From assembly GCF_049059935.1 (NCBI RefSeq), contig NZ_JBMGQR010000032.1, positions 1-44,241 on the forward strand: a DNA stretch of 44,241 nt, given 5' to 3'. This DNA comes from JAURVT01 sp049059935. Its GTDB lineage: Bacteria > Actinomycetota > Actinomycetes > Propionibacteriales > Nocardioidaceae. The first letter of the stretch is position 1, and each line of letters opens with the position of its first letter. The position numbers and the translations under genes were made by a program. The notes beneath the pieces are model-generated. The model searched no databases and had not been told where the DNA came from. It saw only the letters and a list, made by a program, of their open reading frames with translations. Below, piece by piece: positions 36,321 to 43,555 of this stretch.

Positions 36321-37255
36321 CAGTTGGCGTGCAGGACGCTGTTGAGCTCGACGCCGGTCGCGCCGCCGCGGGGGCGTGCCTCGACGGCCCCGGTCTGGCT
36401 GTTGGTGAGGAACAGCAGGTCGTCCCGGCCGGACAGCTCGAGCGCCTTGACCACGGCGCCGTCGGGCAGCAGCACCTTGGTGCCGGCGGTGACGTAGGTG
36501 CCGGCCGCGACCACGCAGCCGTCGCCGAGGGAGATGCCGATGCCGGCGTTGGCGCCGATCAGGCAGTTCTCGCCGACGCTGACCACCTGCTTGCCGCCAC
36601 CGGACAGGGTGCCCATGATCGACGCGCCGCCGCCGACGTCGGAGCCGACGCCCACCACCACGCCGGCCGAGATGCGGCCCTCGACCATCGCGTTGCCGAG
36701 CGTGCCGGCGTTGAAGTTGACGAAGCCCTCGTGCATGACGGTGGTGCCCTCGGCCAGGTGGGCGCCGAGGCGGACGCGGTCGGCGTCACCGATGCGCACA
36801 CCGGTGGGGAGCACGTAGTCGGTCATGCGGGGGAACTTGTCGATGCTGGTGACCGCGACGTGGTGCCCGGCGGCACGGGCGCGGGCGCGCGTGGCCTCGA
36901 AGCCCTCGACGGCGCACGGCCCGATCGACGTCCAGACGACGTTGGTGAGCAGGCCGAACAGGCCGTCGAGATTCAGCCCGTGGGGCTTGACCAGCCGGTG
37001 CGACAGCAGGTGCAGGCGCAGGTACGCGTCGTACGCGTCGGCCGGGGGAGCGGCGAGGTCGTCGATCACGGTGCGGACGACCGCGCGGCGCACCTGGCGC
37101 ACCGGGTCGTCGCCCTCGATGCCGGTCAGGACCTCGGGCTCGGAGGCACCGTCGTCGGCGCCGAGGGCGGGGTAGGGGTACCAGACGTCGAGGACGGCGC
37201 CGTCGAGCGTGACGGTCGCGACGCCGTAGGCCCAGGCGGAGGTCGGTGCGCTCAT
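36320..37255 (-). CDS. dapD: Tetrahydrodipicolinate N-succinyltransferase
   Basis: A 311-residue acyltransferase that transfers succinyl from succinyl-CoA to tetrahydrodipicolinate, entering the succinylase branch of lysine/DAP synthesis. The C-terminal half is a left-handed beta-helix of hexapeptide repeats (for example RVRLGAHLAEGTTVMHEGFV, VVVGVGSDVGGGASIMGTL, NCLIGANAGIGISLGDGCVV). The N-terminal half (WAYGVATVTLDGAVLDVWYPYP) matches the actinobacterial DapD type. Start at the ATG 37255, 7 bases after a minus-strand TACCGT. Its stop abuts the start of the wall-hydrolase-like gene, which reads on in the same direction. Confidence 0.95.
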   Translation of the reverse strand: MSAPTSAWAYGVATVTLDGAVLDVWYPYPALGADDGASEPEVLTGIEGDDPVRQVRRAVVRTVIDDLAAPPADAYDAYLRLHLLSHRLVKPHGLNLDGLFGLLTNVVWTSIGPCAVEGFEATRARARAAGHHVAVTSIDKFPRMTDYVLPTGVRIGDADRVRLGAHLAEGTTVMHEGFVNFNAGTLGNAMVEGRISAGVVVGVGSDVGGGASIMGTLSGGGKQVVSVGENCLIGANAGIGISLGDGCVVAAGTYVTAGTKVLLPDGAVVKALELSGRDDLLFLTNSQTGAVEARPRGGATGVELNSVLHAN

Positions 37256-37262
37256 GGGCGCA

Positions 37263-37268
37263 ACGGTA
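37263..37268 (-). promoter_or_regulatory. -10 element TACCGT for dapD, leaderless
   Basis: Minus-strand TACCGT ends 7 bases before the ATG at 37255. Confidence 0.45.
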
Positions 37269-37344
37269 TCGAGGGAGGACAACACCGTCGTGGTCGCGTC
37301 CGCGCTCGGCGTGCGGTCGTGCGAGGTCGTGCCTACGTTCGTGG

Positions 37345-37373
37345 TTGAAACGCGAACGACCCATCTCGAGGAT
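37345..37373 (+). promoter_or_regulatory. Possible promoter for the alpha/beta hydrolase gene
   Basis: TTGAAA (37345-37350), a 17-base spacer and GAGGAT (37368-37373) could be -35 and -10 elements. The -10 is weak, and GAGG could instead serve as a ribosome binding site. The rest of the 129-base dapD-hydrolase gap shows nothing else. Confidence 0.25.
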
Positions 37374-37384
37374 TGGAAGCGCAC

Positions 37385-38233
37385 ATGCCCTTCGTCAACG
37401 TCGGCACCGACGGCAGCACCCCGGTCGAGATCCACTACGAGGACTTCGGCAGCGGATCGCCCGTCGTCCTGATCCACGGCTGGCCCCTCAGCGGTCGCTC
37501 GTGGGAGAACCAGGTCCCCGCGCTGATCGAGGCGGGCCACCGCGTCATCACCATCGACCGCCGCGGCTTCGGCAAGTCCTCGCAGCCCTGGAACGGCTAC
37601 GACTACGACACGTTCACCGCCGACCTCGACGTCGTGCTCAAGCAGCTCGACGTCACCGGAGCCACCCTGGTCGGCTTCTCGATGGGCGGCGGCGAGGTGG
37701 CGCGGTACGTCGCCACGTTCGGCACCGAGCGCGTCGCCAAGGCCGTCTTCGCCGCGGCCGTCCCGCCCTACCTGTACAAGTCCGACGACAACCCGGACGG
37801 CGGCCTCGACGACGAGACCATCGCGGGCTTCAAGGGTGGCGTCACCGGCGACCGGATCGCGTTCCTCGAGGACTTCACCAAGAACTTCTTCGACGCCGGC
37901 AACGGCTCGGAGGCGCTCGTCCCGGAGCCGACGCGCCTGTACAACCGGGCGATCGCCGAGTTCGCCTCGCCCAAGGGCACGCTCGACTGCATCACCGCCT
38001 TCGGCACCACGGACTTCCGTCCCGACGTGCAGAAGGTCGCGGACACGGGCATCCCCGTCCTGGTCATCCACGGTGACTCCGACGCCGTCGTGCCCTTCGA
38101 GGTCTCCGGCAAGCGCACCCACGAGTCCATCCCGGGCAGCGAGCTCAAGGTGATCGCCGGCGGCCCGCACGGCATCAACGCCACGCACCCGCAGGAGTTC
38201 AACGACGCGCTGATCACCTTCCTCGCGAAGTGA
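37385..38233 (+). CDS. Alpha/beta hydrolase, non-heme chloroperoxidase-like
   Basis: A 282-residue soluble enzyme. The oxyanion region is VVLIHGWPLSGRSW (27-40). The nucleophile elbow is GFSMGG (97-102, Ser99), the acid lies in VIHGDSDAVVPFE, and the catalytic His in GGPHGIN. This combination is typical of cofactor-free haloperoxidase/esterase proteins (perhydrolases). Physiological substrate unknown. The ATG at 37385 is preferred over an in-frame TTG at 37373 because the conserved region begins right after it and a GAGGA-like sequence precedes it. Confidence 0.88.
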   Translation: MPFVNVGTDGSTPVEIHYEDFGSGSPVVLIHGWPLSGRSWENQVPALIEAGHRVITIDRRGFGKSSQPWNGYDYDTFTADLDVVLKQLDVTGATLVGFSMGGGEVARYVATFGTERVAKAVFAAAVPPYLYKSDDNPDGGLDDETIAGFKGGVTGDRIAFLEDFTKNFFDAGNGSEALVPEPTRLYNRAIAEFASPKGTLDCITAFGTTDFRPDVQKVADTGIPVLVIHGDSDAVVPFEVSGKRTHESIPGSELKVIAGGPHGINATHPQEFNDALITFLAK

Positions 38234-38241
38234 TCCTCCGC

Positions 38242-38247
38242 TAGCGT
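38242..38247 (+). promoter_or_regulatory. -10 element TAGCGT for VOC protein gene, leaderless
   Basis: TAGCGT ends 6 bases before the ATG at 38254. Confidence 0.45.
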
Positions 38248-38253
38248 CGAACG

Positions 38254-38940
38254 ATGGCGCTCGCCCGGTACAAGGACCTCTGCATCGACGTCGTCGACGC
38301 GGACGCAGGTTCGAGGTTCTGGGCGGGCGCCATCGGTCTGTCCGCACGTCCCCACGACGCGGGCGACACGGTGGTCCGGCTCGACGGACCCACCCCGCAG
38401 CACGGCGTCTGGGTCAACGTCGTGCCCGAGCCGGTCACCGTCAAGCAGCGGGTGCACCTCGACCTCCACACCGGGTCGGTTGGCGAGCTCGAGGCGCTCG
38501 GCGCGCGGGTGCTGCCCGGCTGGGACACGCCGTGGACGGTGATGGCCGACCCTGACGGCGGCGAGCTGTGCGCGTTCGTCCGCGACGAGCCGCCGGCCGG
38601 GTACCGCCACTACGAGCTGGGGGTCGACGCGGCGGACGCTCGCGTGATCGCGCGCTGGTGGGCGGACGTGTGGGGTGGCACCGTCACCGACGAGGAGGAG
38701 TTCTCCTGGGTCGACGGGGTCGCGGGAATGCCGTTCGACGGCATCGCGTTCGCGCCCGTCCCCGAGCCCAGGACCGTGAAGAACCGGATCCACTGGGACG
38801 TCGACGTGGACGACGCCGCGGGCGTCCGGGCGCTCGTCGACGCGGGCGCGACCGTGCTGCGCGAGCCCGACGACGACGTGTCGTGGACGGTCATGGCCGA
38901 CCCGGAGGGCAACGAGTTCTGCGTCTTCGTCGCGTCGTGA
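38254..38940 (+). CDS. Tandem VOC (glyoxalase-like) domain protein
   Basis: A 228-residue protein with two glyoxalase/bleomycin-resistance-like repeats. The first spans about residues 1-115 and ends with WTVMADPDGGELCAFV. The second spans 118-228 and ends with the near-identical WTVMADPEGNEFCVFV. The internal similarity shows a duplication. Metal-ligand positions (His in VHLDLH and IHWDVD, Glu in GGELC and GNEFC) are at least partly preserved. Proteins of this sort are often annotated glyoxalase-like; the activity is unknown. It is followed 4 bases later by dapE. Confidence 0.82.
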   Translation: MALARYKDLCIDVVDADAGSRFWAGAIGLSARPHDAGDTVVRLDGPTPQHGVWVNVVPEPVTVKQRVHLDLHTGSVGELEALGARVLPGWDTPWTVMADPDGGELCAFVRDEPPAGYRHYELGVDAADARVIARWWADVWGGTVTDEEEFSWVDGVAGMPFDGIAFAPVPEPRTVKNRIHWDVDVDDAAGVRALVDAGATVLREPDDDVSWTVMADPEGNEFCVFVAS

Positions 38941-38953
38941 TGGGATGGCGGTC

Positions 38954-40018
38954 ATGGCCTCCCTCGACCTCGATCGGGACGTCGTCGCGCTGACCGCCGA
39001 CCTCGTCGACATCTTCTCCGTCAGCCACGCCGAGGTCGAGATCGCCGACGCGGTCGAGGCCGCGCTGTCGACGCTGCCGCACCTGACGGTCGTGCGCGAC
39101 GGCAACAGCGTGATCGCCCGCACCGACCTCGGCCGCCCCGACCGCGTCGTCGTCGCCGGACACCTCGACACGGTGCCGCTCAACGACAACCTGCCCTCGC
39201 GTCTCGACGGAGACACCCTCTGGGGCCTGGGCACCTGCGACATGAAGGGCGGCGTCGCGGTCGCGCTCAAGCTGGCCGCGTCCGTCCCCGAGCCCACCCG
39301 CGACGTCACCTACGTCTTCTACGAGGCCGAGGAGGTCGAGGCGGTGCACAACGGCCTCGGCCGCATCGCCCGCGAGCGTCCCGAGCTCATCGAGGCCGAC
39401 TTCGCGATCCTGATGGAGCCGTCGAACGGGGTGGTCGAGGCCGGCTGCCAGGGCACGCTGCGCGTCGACGTGATCGCCCGAGGCGAGCGGGCCCACAGCG
39501 CCCGCTCGTGGCGCGGCTCCAACGCCATCCACGCCGCCGCGCCGGTGCTCGCCCGCCTGGTGGCCTACGAGCCCCGACAGCCCGTCATCGACGGCCTGAC
39601 CTACCGCGAGGGTCTCAACGCCGTCGGCGTGACGGGCGGCGTCGCCGGCAACGTCGTGCCCGACGAGATGCGCGTCGCGGTGAACTACCGGTTCGCGCCC
39701 GACCGCAGCGAGGACGAGGCGTTCGCGCACGTCCGCGACCTGTTCCACGACTACGAGGTCGTCCTCACCGACACCAGCCCCGGCGCCCTCCCCGGGCTCG
39801 ACCGCCCGGCCGCGGCGGCGTTCGTCGAGGCCGTCGGGGGAGAGGTCAACCCCAAGTTCGGGTGGACCGACGTCGCCCTGTTCAGCTCGCTCGGCGTCCC
39901 CGCCGTCAACTACGGCCCGGGCGACCCGATGTTCGCCCACAAGCAGGACGAGCACGTCCCGGTCGAGCACCTCACCCGCCTCGAGACCGACCTGCGGGCC
40001 TGGCTGACGCAGGGGTGA
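38954..40018 (+). CDS. dapE: Succinyl-diaminopimelate desuccinylase
   Basis: A 354-residue M20 metallopeptidase-like enzyme that cleaves succinate from N-succinyl-LL-DAP. Zinc-site landmarks are GHLDTVP (His70, Asp72), LGTCDMKGG (Asp96) and the catalytic Glu in YEAEEVEA (about 126-127). ERAHSARSWRGSNAIH belongs to the dimerisation domain. FGWTDVALFSSLGVPAVNYGPGDP and AHKQDEHV complete the C-terminal zinc-binding part. Either ATG 38945 or ATG 38954 could start translation; 38954 is preferred because TGGGAT lies 7 bases before it. With dapC and dapD nearby it completes the succinylase steps. Confidence 0.94.
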   Translation: MASLDLDRDVVALTADLVDIFSVSHAEVEIADAVEAALSTLPHLTVVRDGNSVIARTDLGRPDRVVVAGHLDTVPLNDNLPSRLDGDTLWGLGTCDMKGGVAVALKLAASVPEPTRDVTYVFYEAEEVEAVHNGLGRIARERPELIEADFAILMEPSNGVVEAGCQGTLRVDVIARGERAHSARSWRGSNAIHAAAPVLARLVAYEPRQPVIDGLTYREGLNAVGVTGGVAGNVVPDEMRVAVNYRFAPDRSEDEAFAHVRDLFHDYEVVLTDTSPGALPGLDRPAAAAFVEAVGGEVNPKFGWTDVALFSSLGVPAVNYGPGDPMFAHKQDEHVPVEHLTRLETDLRAWLTQG

Positions 40019-40068
40019 ACACCCGGGGCCGTCCGCGCGCCACGACGGCGCCCGGCGGGCGTCCGCGT

Positions 40069-40074
40069 TAGTTT
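40069..40074 (+). promoter_or_regulatory. -10 element TAGTTT for LOG gene, leaderless
   Basis: TAGTTT ends 7 bases before the ATG at 40082. Confidence 0.45.
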
Positions 40075-40081
40075 CGGGCCC

Positions 40082-40828
40082 ATGACCACACCCCGCCCCG
40101 ACCGTCCGCGCGAGCACCAGGGCGGACCGGTCCGCCTGCGTCGCGCGCAGGTCAAGTCCAGCACCACCGACCAGCGCCTGCTCGACTCGCGCGGCCCGTC
40201 GGACTGGGTGCACACCGATCCGTGGCGCGTCCTGCGCATCCAGTCCGAGTTCGTGGAGGGCTTCGGCGCCCTGGCCGAGCTCGGCGCCGCCGTCAGTGTC
40301 TTCGGCTCGGCACGGACCAAGGCCGACGACCCGATGTACCTCGTCGCCGAGCGCGTCGGGCACGGCCTCGTCGAGGCCGGGTACGCGGTGATCACCGGCG
40401 GCGGGCCGGGCGTCATGGAGGCGGCCAACAAGGGCGCGAGCGAGGCCGGCGGGGTCTCGGTGGGCCTCGGCATCGAGCTGCCCTTCGAGCAGGGCCTGAA
40501 CGAGTGGGTCGACATCGGCATCAACTTCCGGTACTTCTTCGCCCGCAAGACGATGTTCGTCAAGTACAGCCAGGGCTACATCGTGATGCCCGGCGGGTTC
40601 GGCACGCTGGACGAGCTGTTCGAGGCCATCACGCTCGCGCAGACCCAGAAGGTGACGTCGTTCCCGATCGTGCTGATGGGCGTGGACTACTGGCAGGGCC
40701 TGATCGACTGGATCCGCGGCACCGTCCTCACCGACGGCAAGATCGCCGAGCGCGACGTCGACCGCATCCGCCTCACCGACGACGTCGACGAGGCGATCTC
40801 GTACTTCCAGCCCGGCCACCAGTCGTGA
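40082..40828 (+). CDS. LOG family protein (TIGR00730 Rossmann fold)
   Basis: A 248-residue protein with the LOG signatures GGGPGVMEAANKGA (106-119) and PGGFGTLDELFE (170-181), which form the nucleotide-binding and catalytic site of cytokinin riboside 5'-monophosphate phosphoribohydrolases. Arg155 in FFARKTMFV matches the conserved catalytic Arg. Many members are misnamed lysine decarboxylase. The N-terminal 40 residues are a basic, variable extension. The mycobacterial counterpart also sits near dapE and folP2. It overlaps the start of the YdeI-like gene by 4 bases. Confidence 0.9.
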   Translation: MTTPRPDRPREHQGGPVRLRRAQVKSSTTDQRLLDSRGPSDWVHTDPWRVLRIQSEFVEGFGALAELGAAVSVFGSARTKADDPMYLVAERVGHGLVEAGYAVITGGGPGVMEAANKGASEAGGVSVGLGIELPFEQGLNEWVDIGINFRYFFARKTMFVKYSQGYIVMPGGFGTLDELFEAITLAQTQKVTSFPIVLMGVDYWQGLIDWIRGTVLTDGKIAERDVDRIRLTDDVDEAISYFQPGHQS

Positions 40829-41283
40829 GCGCGCAGAGCTTCACCGCCACGGTGCTGGTGGCGGGCAAGTCGGCCACGGGCATCCCCGTTCCCGACGACG
40901 TCGTCGAGGCGCTCGGCGCAGGCAGGCGCGCCGCGGTCGTCGTCACGGTGCAGGGCTACACGTACCGCACCACGTTCGGCACCATGGACGGCCGCACGAT
41001 GCTCTCGCTCAGCGCCGAGCACCGCGCGGCGTCCGGCATCTCCGGCGGCGACGAGGTGGAGGTGCGGCTCGAGGTCGACACCGCACCGCGCGAGGTCGAG
41101 GTGCCCGACGACCTGCGCGCGGCGCTGGACGCCGACCCGCAGGCCGCCGCGTTCTTCGCCTCGCTGACGCCGTCGGGCCAGAAGGTCTTCACCGTCTCGG
41201 TGACGTCGGCCAAGAAGCCCGAGACCCGCCAGAAGCGCGTCGAGACGGCCGTCGCCAAGCTGCACGACCACCAGAAGCGCTGA
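40825..41283 (+). CDS. DUF1905/YdeI-OmpD-associated family protein
   Basis: A 152-residue soluble protein. Residues 1-92 form a DUF1905-type beta domain (FTATVLVAGKSATGIPVPDDVVEALG and GGDEVEVRLEVDTAPREVEVP). The C-terminal 55 residues match the YdeI/OmpD-associated helical region (LRAALDADPQAAAFFASLTPSGQK, then ETRQKRVETAVAKL). Function unknown. Its GTG start overlaps the LOG stop (GTGA), so it is co-translated. A palindromic element follows. Confidence 0.85.
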   Translation: MSAQSFTATVLVAGKSATGIPVPDDVVEALGAGRRAAVVVTVQGYTYRTTFGTMDGRTMLSLSAEHRAASGISGGDEVEVRLEVDTAPREVEVPDDLRAALDADPQAAAFFASLTPSGQKVFTVSVTSAKKPETRQKRVETAVAKLHDHQKR

Positions 41284-41306
41284 GCGTCGGGCGGGTGGGG
41301 GACCAA

Positions 41307-41376
41307 TTACCACGTGAACGTGGTGTTTGCGCCCGAGCACGGGAGATCGACCGTGCTTCGCCCCATCTGCCGTGGT
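41307..41376. repeat. Palindromic element downstream of the YdeI-like gene
   Basis: TTACCACGTGAACGTGGTGT (41307-41326) is a 7-2-7 hairpin unit like those at 16460, 34221, 34283 and 41873. A second hairpin GCACGG/CCGTGC follows (41337-41342/41351-41356). CGTGGT at 41371-41376 could pair with ACCACG of the first unit instead. It lies in the 201-base gap before the small CvpA-like gene; the rest of that gap shows no other feature. Confidence 0.65.
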
Positions 41377-41484
41377 CGACATGACGGCGGGGACGGACGG
41401 TGCGCGGCCGGCCGCCTTCAGGCACCCTTCAGGTCCGGTCGGCACACTGGGCGCCCCCCCGTCGTCCACACCCAGGGAGCCCCC

Positions 41485-41790
41485 GTGCCCGACCTCTCCA
41501 CGTTCTCGCTCGTCGACCTGATCGTCCTCGTCCTGGTGGTGCTCGCGGCCGTCGGTGCCCTGCGCCGCCGCTCCGGCATCCTCGGCGCGGCCGGAGCCGC
41601 CGTGGGCACCCTCGTCGTCGCCTGGCTCGCGGTCGTCGCCCTGGGCGCATGGGGACCCGAGCCCGTCGCGCAGGCGGCAGGCGAGAGCCGGCTGGTGCAG
41701 ACCGTCCCCGCCCCCCAGCAGGCCATCGACGAGATCGACGGCCTGTTCGGCGGCTCCGACGCGGACCAGCCCACCGCGCCCGCCGCCTGA
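41485..41790 (+). CDS. Small CvpA-like membrane protein
   Basis: A 101-residue protein with two hydrophobic segments (about 8-24 and 30-54) separated by a basic turn (ALRRRSG), then a soluble tail of about 45 residues. The start LVDLIVLVLVVLAAVGALRR resembles the first helix and loop of CvpA/colicin V production proteins, but full-length members have about twice the length. It is therefore either a shortened relative or an unrelated small membrane protein. The GTG start at 41485 has CAGGGAG upstream. It is flanked on both sides by palindromic elements. Confidence 0.55.
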   Translation: MPDLSTFSLVDLIVLVLVVLAAVGALRRRSGILGAAGAAVGTLVVAWLAVVALGAWGPEPVAQAAGESRLVQTVPAPQQAIDEIDGLFGGSDADQPTAPAA

Positions 41791-41826
41791 GACGCGCAGG
41801 GCGAGTCCCACGCGTCCCACGTCCCC

Positions 41827-41896
41827 CGGTTCTCCGACGAGACCACGGGAAGTTCTCCGTGGTGCCGTCGGACTCCCAGGTTGACCTGGGAAACCG
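41827..41896. repeat. Composite cloverleaf-like palindromic element
   Basis: CGGTT (41827-41831) pairs with AACCG (41892-41896). Within lie TCCGAC/GTCGGA (41833-41838/41867-41872) enclosing ACCACGG/CCGTGGT (41842-41848/41857-41863), and next to it CTCCCAGGTTGACCTGGGAA (41873-41892), a 20-base unit of the window's 7-2-7 family. It sits between the CvpA-like stop and the convergent folP-like stop and could terminate both genes. Confidence 0.75.
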
Positions 41897-41904
41897 ACGA
41901 GCGG

Positions 41905-42777
41905 TCAGGCCAGGCCGCGCCGCGCGACCGCGGGCGGGCGGTCGCCACGGATGCTGGCGACCATGTCGAGGCACTGGCGGGTCTCGGCGACGTCGTGGGC
42001 GCGGAACAGACGCGCACCCGACCAGGCCGAGACGGCGGTGGCGGCGAGCGTGCCGACGAGCCGGTTCTCCTTGGGCAGGTCGAGGGTCTCGCCGACGAAG
42101 TCCTTGCGCGACAGCGCCACCAGCACCGGCCAGCCCGTCGCGACCAGCGCGTCCAGGCGCCGGGTGAGCTCGAGGCTGTGGCGGGTGTTCTTGCCGAAGT
42201 CGTGCGTCGGGTCGACCACGATCGCGTCGCGCCGCACGCCGAGGGACACCGCCCGGTCGGCCAGCGCCGTCACCGACGTGACCACCTCGCCCACCACGTC
42301 GTCGTAGGCGGGCCGGTACGGGTCGGTGCGCGGCGCGAGGCCGCCGGCGTGGGTGCACACCAGCCCCACGCCGTGCGCGGCGGCCACCTCGGCCACGCGC
42401 GGGTCGTGACCGCCCCAGGTGTCGTTGACGAGGTCCGCGCCGCGCTTGCACAGCTCGTCGGCCACCTCGCTGCGCCACGTGTCGACGCTGAGGACGACGT
42501 CGGGGTGCCGGCTGCGCGCCTCCTCGACGAAGTCGGCGGTGCGACGCAGCTCCTCGTGGACGTCGACCGGATCGCCGTACCCGGCCTTGACGCCGCCGAC
42601 GTCCACGACGGCGGCCCCGGCCTCGACCACCGCGTCCAGCCGGTCGAGCGCGGCGGCCGTCTCGTAGGTGGACCCCGCGTCGAAGAACGAGTCGGGCGTG
42701 CGGTTCACGATCGCCATCACGACCAGGTCGGTGGGTCCGAACGTCCGCGTCCCGAGGCGCAGCGCCGTCTGCTCCAT
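41905..42777 (-). CDS. folP2: Dihydropteroate synthase homologue, FolP2 type
   Basis: A 290-residue TIM-barrel protein. The first DHPS motif is modified (VMAIVNRTPDSFFDAGST, 20-37), and the second, normally DxGGxSTRPG, reads DVGGVKAGYGDP (59-70), so the Thr and Arg that contact substrates are absent. SVDTW (98-102), VNDTWGG (117-123) and DPTHDFGKN (189-197) are kept. This pattern matches the mycobacterial FolP2 group, reported to lack dihydropteroate synthase activity, and the neighbourhood (dapE, LOG) also matches. It is probably not the folate enzyme. The ATG at 42777 is 6 bases after TACGAT. Confidence 0.82.
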   Translation of the reverse strand: MEQTALRLGTRTFGPTDLVVMAIVNRTPDSFFDAGSTYETAAALDRLDAVVEAGAAVVDVGGVKAGYGDPVDVHEELRRTADFVEEARSRHPDVVLSVDTWRSEVADELCKRGADLVNDTWGGHDPRVAEVAAAHGVGLVCTHAGGLAPRTDPYRPAYDDVVGEVVTSVTALADRAVSLGVRRDAIVVDPTHDFGKNTRHSLELTRRLDALVATGWPVLVALSRKDFVGETLDLPKENRLVGTLAATAVSAWSGARLFRAHDVAETRQCLDMVASIRGDRPPAVARRGLA

Positions 42778-42783
42778 GGCACG

Positions 42784-42789
42784 ATCGTA
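42784..42789 (-). promoter_or_regulatory. -10 element TACGAT for folP2, overlapping divergent start
   Basis: Minus-strand TACGAT ends 6 bases before the folP2 ATG. Only 15 bases separate this ATG from the divergent GTG at 42793, so the two promoters must overlap. Confidence 0.5.
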
Positions 42790-42792
42790 GGC

Positions 42793-43074
42793 GTGACCTG
42801 GTTGTTCCTCGCCCTCGCCGTGGTGGTGGTCGGCGTCGCCGTCGTCATCGCCGTCGGCCCCTTCGACGCCCCCGGGCAGATGGCCGGGGTCGACGACGAG
42901 CGCCCCGACGTCCTGCCGCCTCCCGACCGGCACCTCACGCCCCAGGACCTCGACGAGGTGCGCTTCACGACCGCCGTCCGGGGCTACCGGATGGACGAGG
43001 TGGACGCCGTCCTCGCGCGGCTGCGCGCCGAGTGGACCGAGCGCGAGTCCGGCGCCGCCCGGGAGCAGCGATGA
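42793..43074 (+). CDS. Small membrane protein with DivIVA domain
   Basis: A 93-residue protein. An N-terminal transmembrane helix (about 3-23) is followed by a short linker and a DivIVA N-terminal domain: LTPQDLDEVRFTTAVRGYRMDEVDAVL, with the F-x-x-x-x-R-G-Y motif that senses membrane curvature. The coiled coil is very short. Such proteins sit next to folP2 in other actinobacteria. A role in polar growth or division is possible. The GTG at 42793 lies 15 bases from the divergent folP2 start, and its stop overlaps the SRPBCC start (ATGA). Confidence 0.85.
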   Translation: MTWLFLALAVVVVGVAVVIAVGPFDAPGQMAGVDDERPDVLPPPDRHLTPQDLDEVRFTTAVRGYRMDEVDAVLARLRAEWTERESGAAREQR

Positions 43075-43499
43075 GCGGCACCGGCCACCTCGACGTCTCG
43101 GTCGACGTCGCCGCGCCCGCGCAGGTGGTGTGGGACTACGTCACCCACTGGGAGCGCCAGTCCGAGTGGATCCCGCTCACCTCGGTGCGCGTGGACGGCG
43201 AGATCGTCGTCGCCCGCACGGCGCTCGGGCCCGTCGGGTTCGACGACGTCATGGAGGTGACCACCTGGGACCCGCCGTACCTGTGCGAGACGCTGCACAC
43301 CGGCACGGTCGTCAAGGGCATCGGCATCTTCCGCGTCACGCCCAAGGGCTCGGGCTGCACCTTCACGTGGGGAGAGCGCGCCGAGGTGCCCGGCGGGCCG
43401 CTGGCGCCCTACCTGTGGCCGCTGGCCAAGCCCTTCCTGCACCTGGCCTTCGCGTACTCCCTGCGCCGGCTGCGCGCCCGCGTCGAGTCCGGCACCTGA
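43071..43499 (+). CDS. SRPBCC (START-like) family protein
   Basis: A 142-residue soluble protein with the helix-grip fold pattern: strand one LDVSVDVAAPAQVVWDYVTHWERQSEW, then alternating strands (GEIVVART, FDDVMEVTTWDPPYLCETLHTG, GIGIFRVTPKGSGCTFTWGE) and the long C-terminal helix FLHLAFAYSLRRLRARVE. It is the polyketide-cyclase/dehydrase-like branch that binds hydrophobic ligands. Specific ligand unknown. The ATG overlaps the DivIVA-domain gene stop, so the pair is translationally coupled. Confidence 0.85.
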   Translation: MSGTGHLDVSVDVAAPAQVVWDYVTHWERQSEWIPLTSVRVDGEIVVARTALGPVGFDDVMEVTTWDPPYLCETLHTGTVVKGIGIFRVTPKGSGCTFTWGERAEVPGGPLAPYLWPLAKPFLHLAFAYSLRRLRARVESGT

Positions 43500-43519
43500 G
43501 GGACGAATCGTCGCAAACC

Positions 43520-43535
43520 TCGTCAAGACTGACGA
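43520..43535. promoter_or_regulatory. Short inverted repeat before the M14 peptidase gene
   Basis: TCGTCA-agac-TGACGA lies 20 bases after the SRPBCC stop and 21 bases before the peptidase start. It could be a weak terminator or an operator. Confidence 0.3.
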
Positions 43536-43543
43536 TCTTCTGC

Positions 43544-43549
43544 GACCAT
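43544..43549 (+). promoter_or_regulatory. Possible -10 element GACCAT for M14 peptidase
   Basis: GACCAT ends 6 bases before the ATG at 43556, the spacing seen at the leaderless genes here. Confidence 0.35.
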
Positions 43550-43555
43550 CGCGTC

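Noticed and set aside
41827..41896. tRNA gene, because of the cloverleaf-like fold
   Set aside because: No T-loop GTTCRA motif, no 7-base acceptor stem and no anticodon-arm spacing were found.
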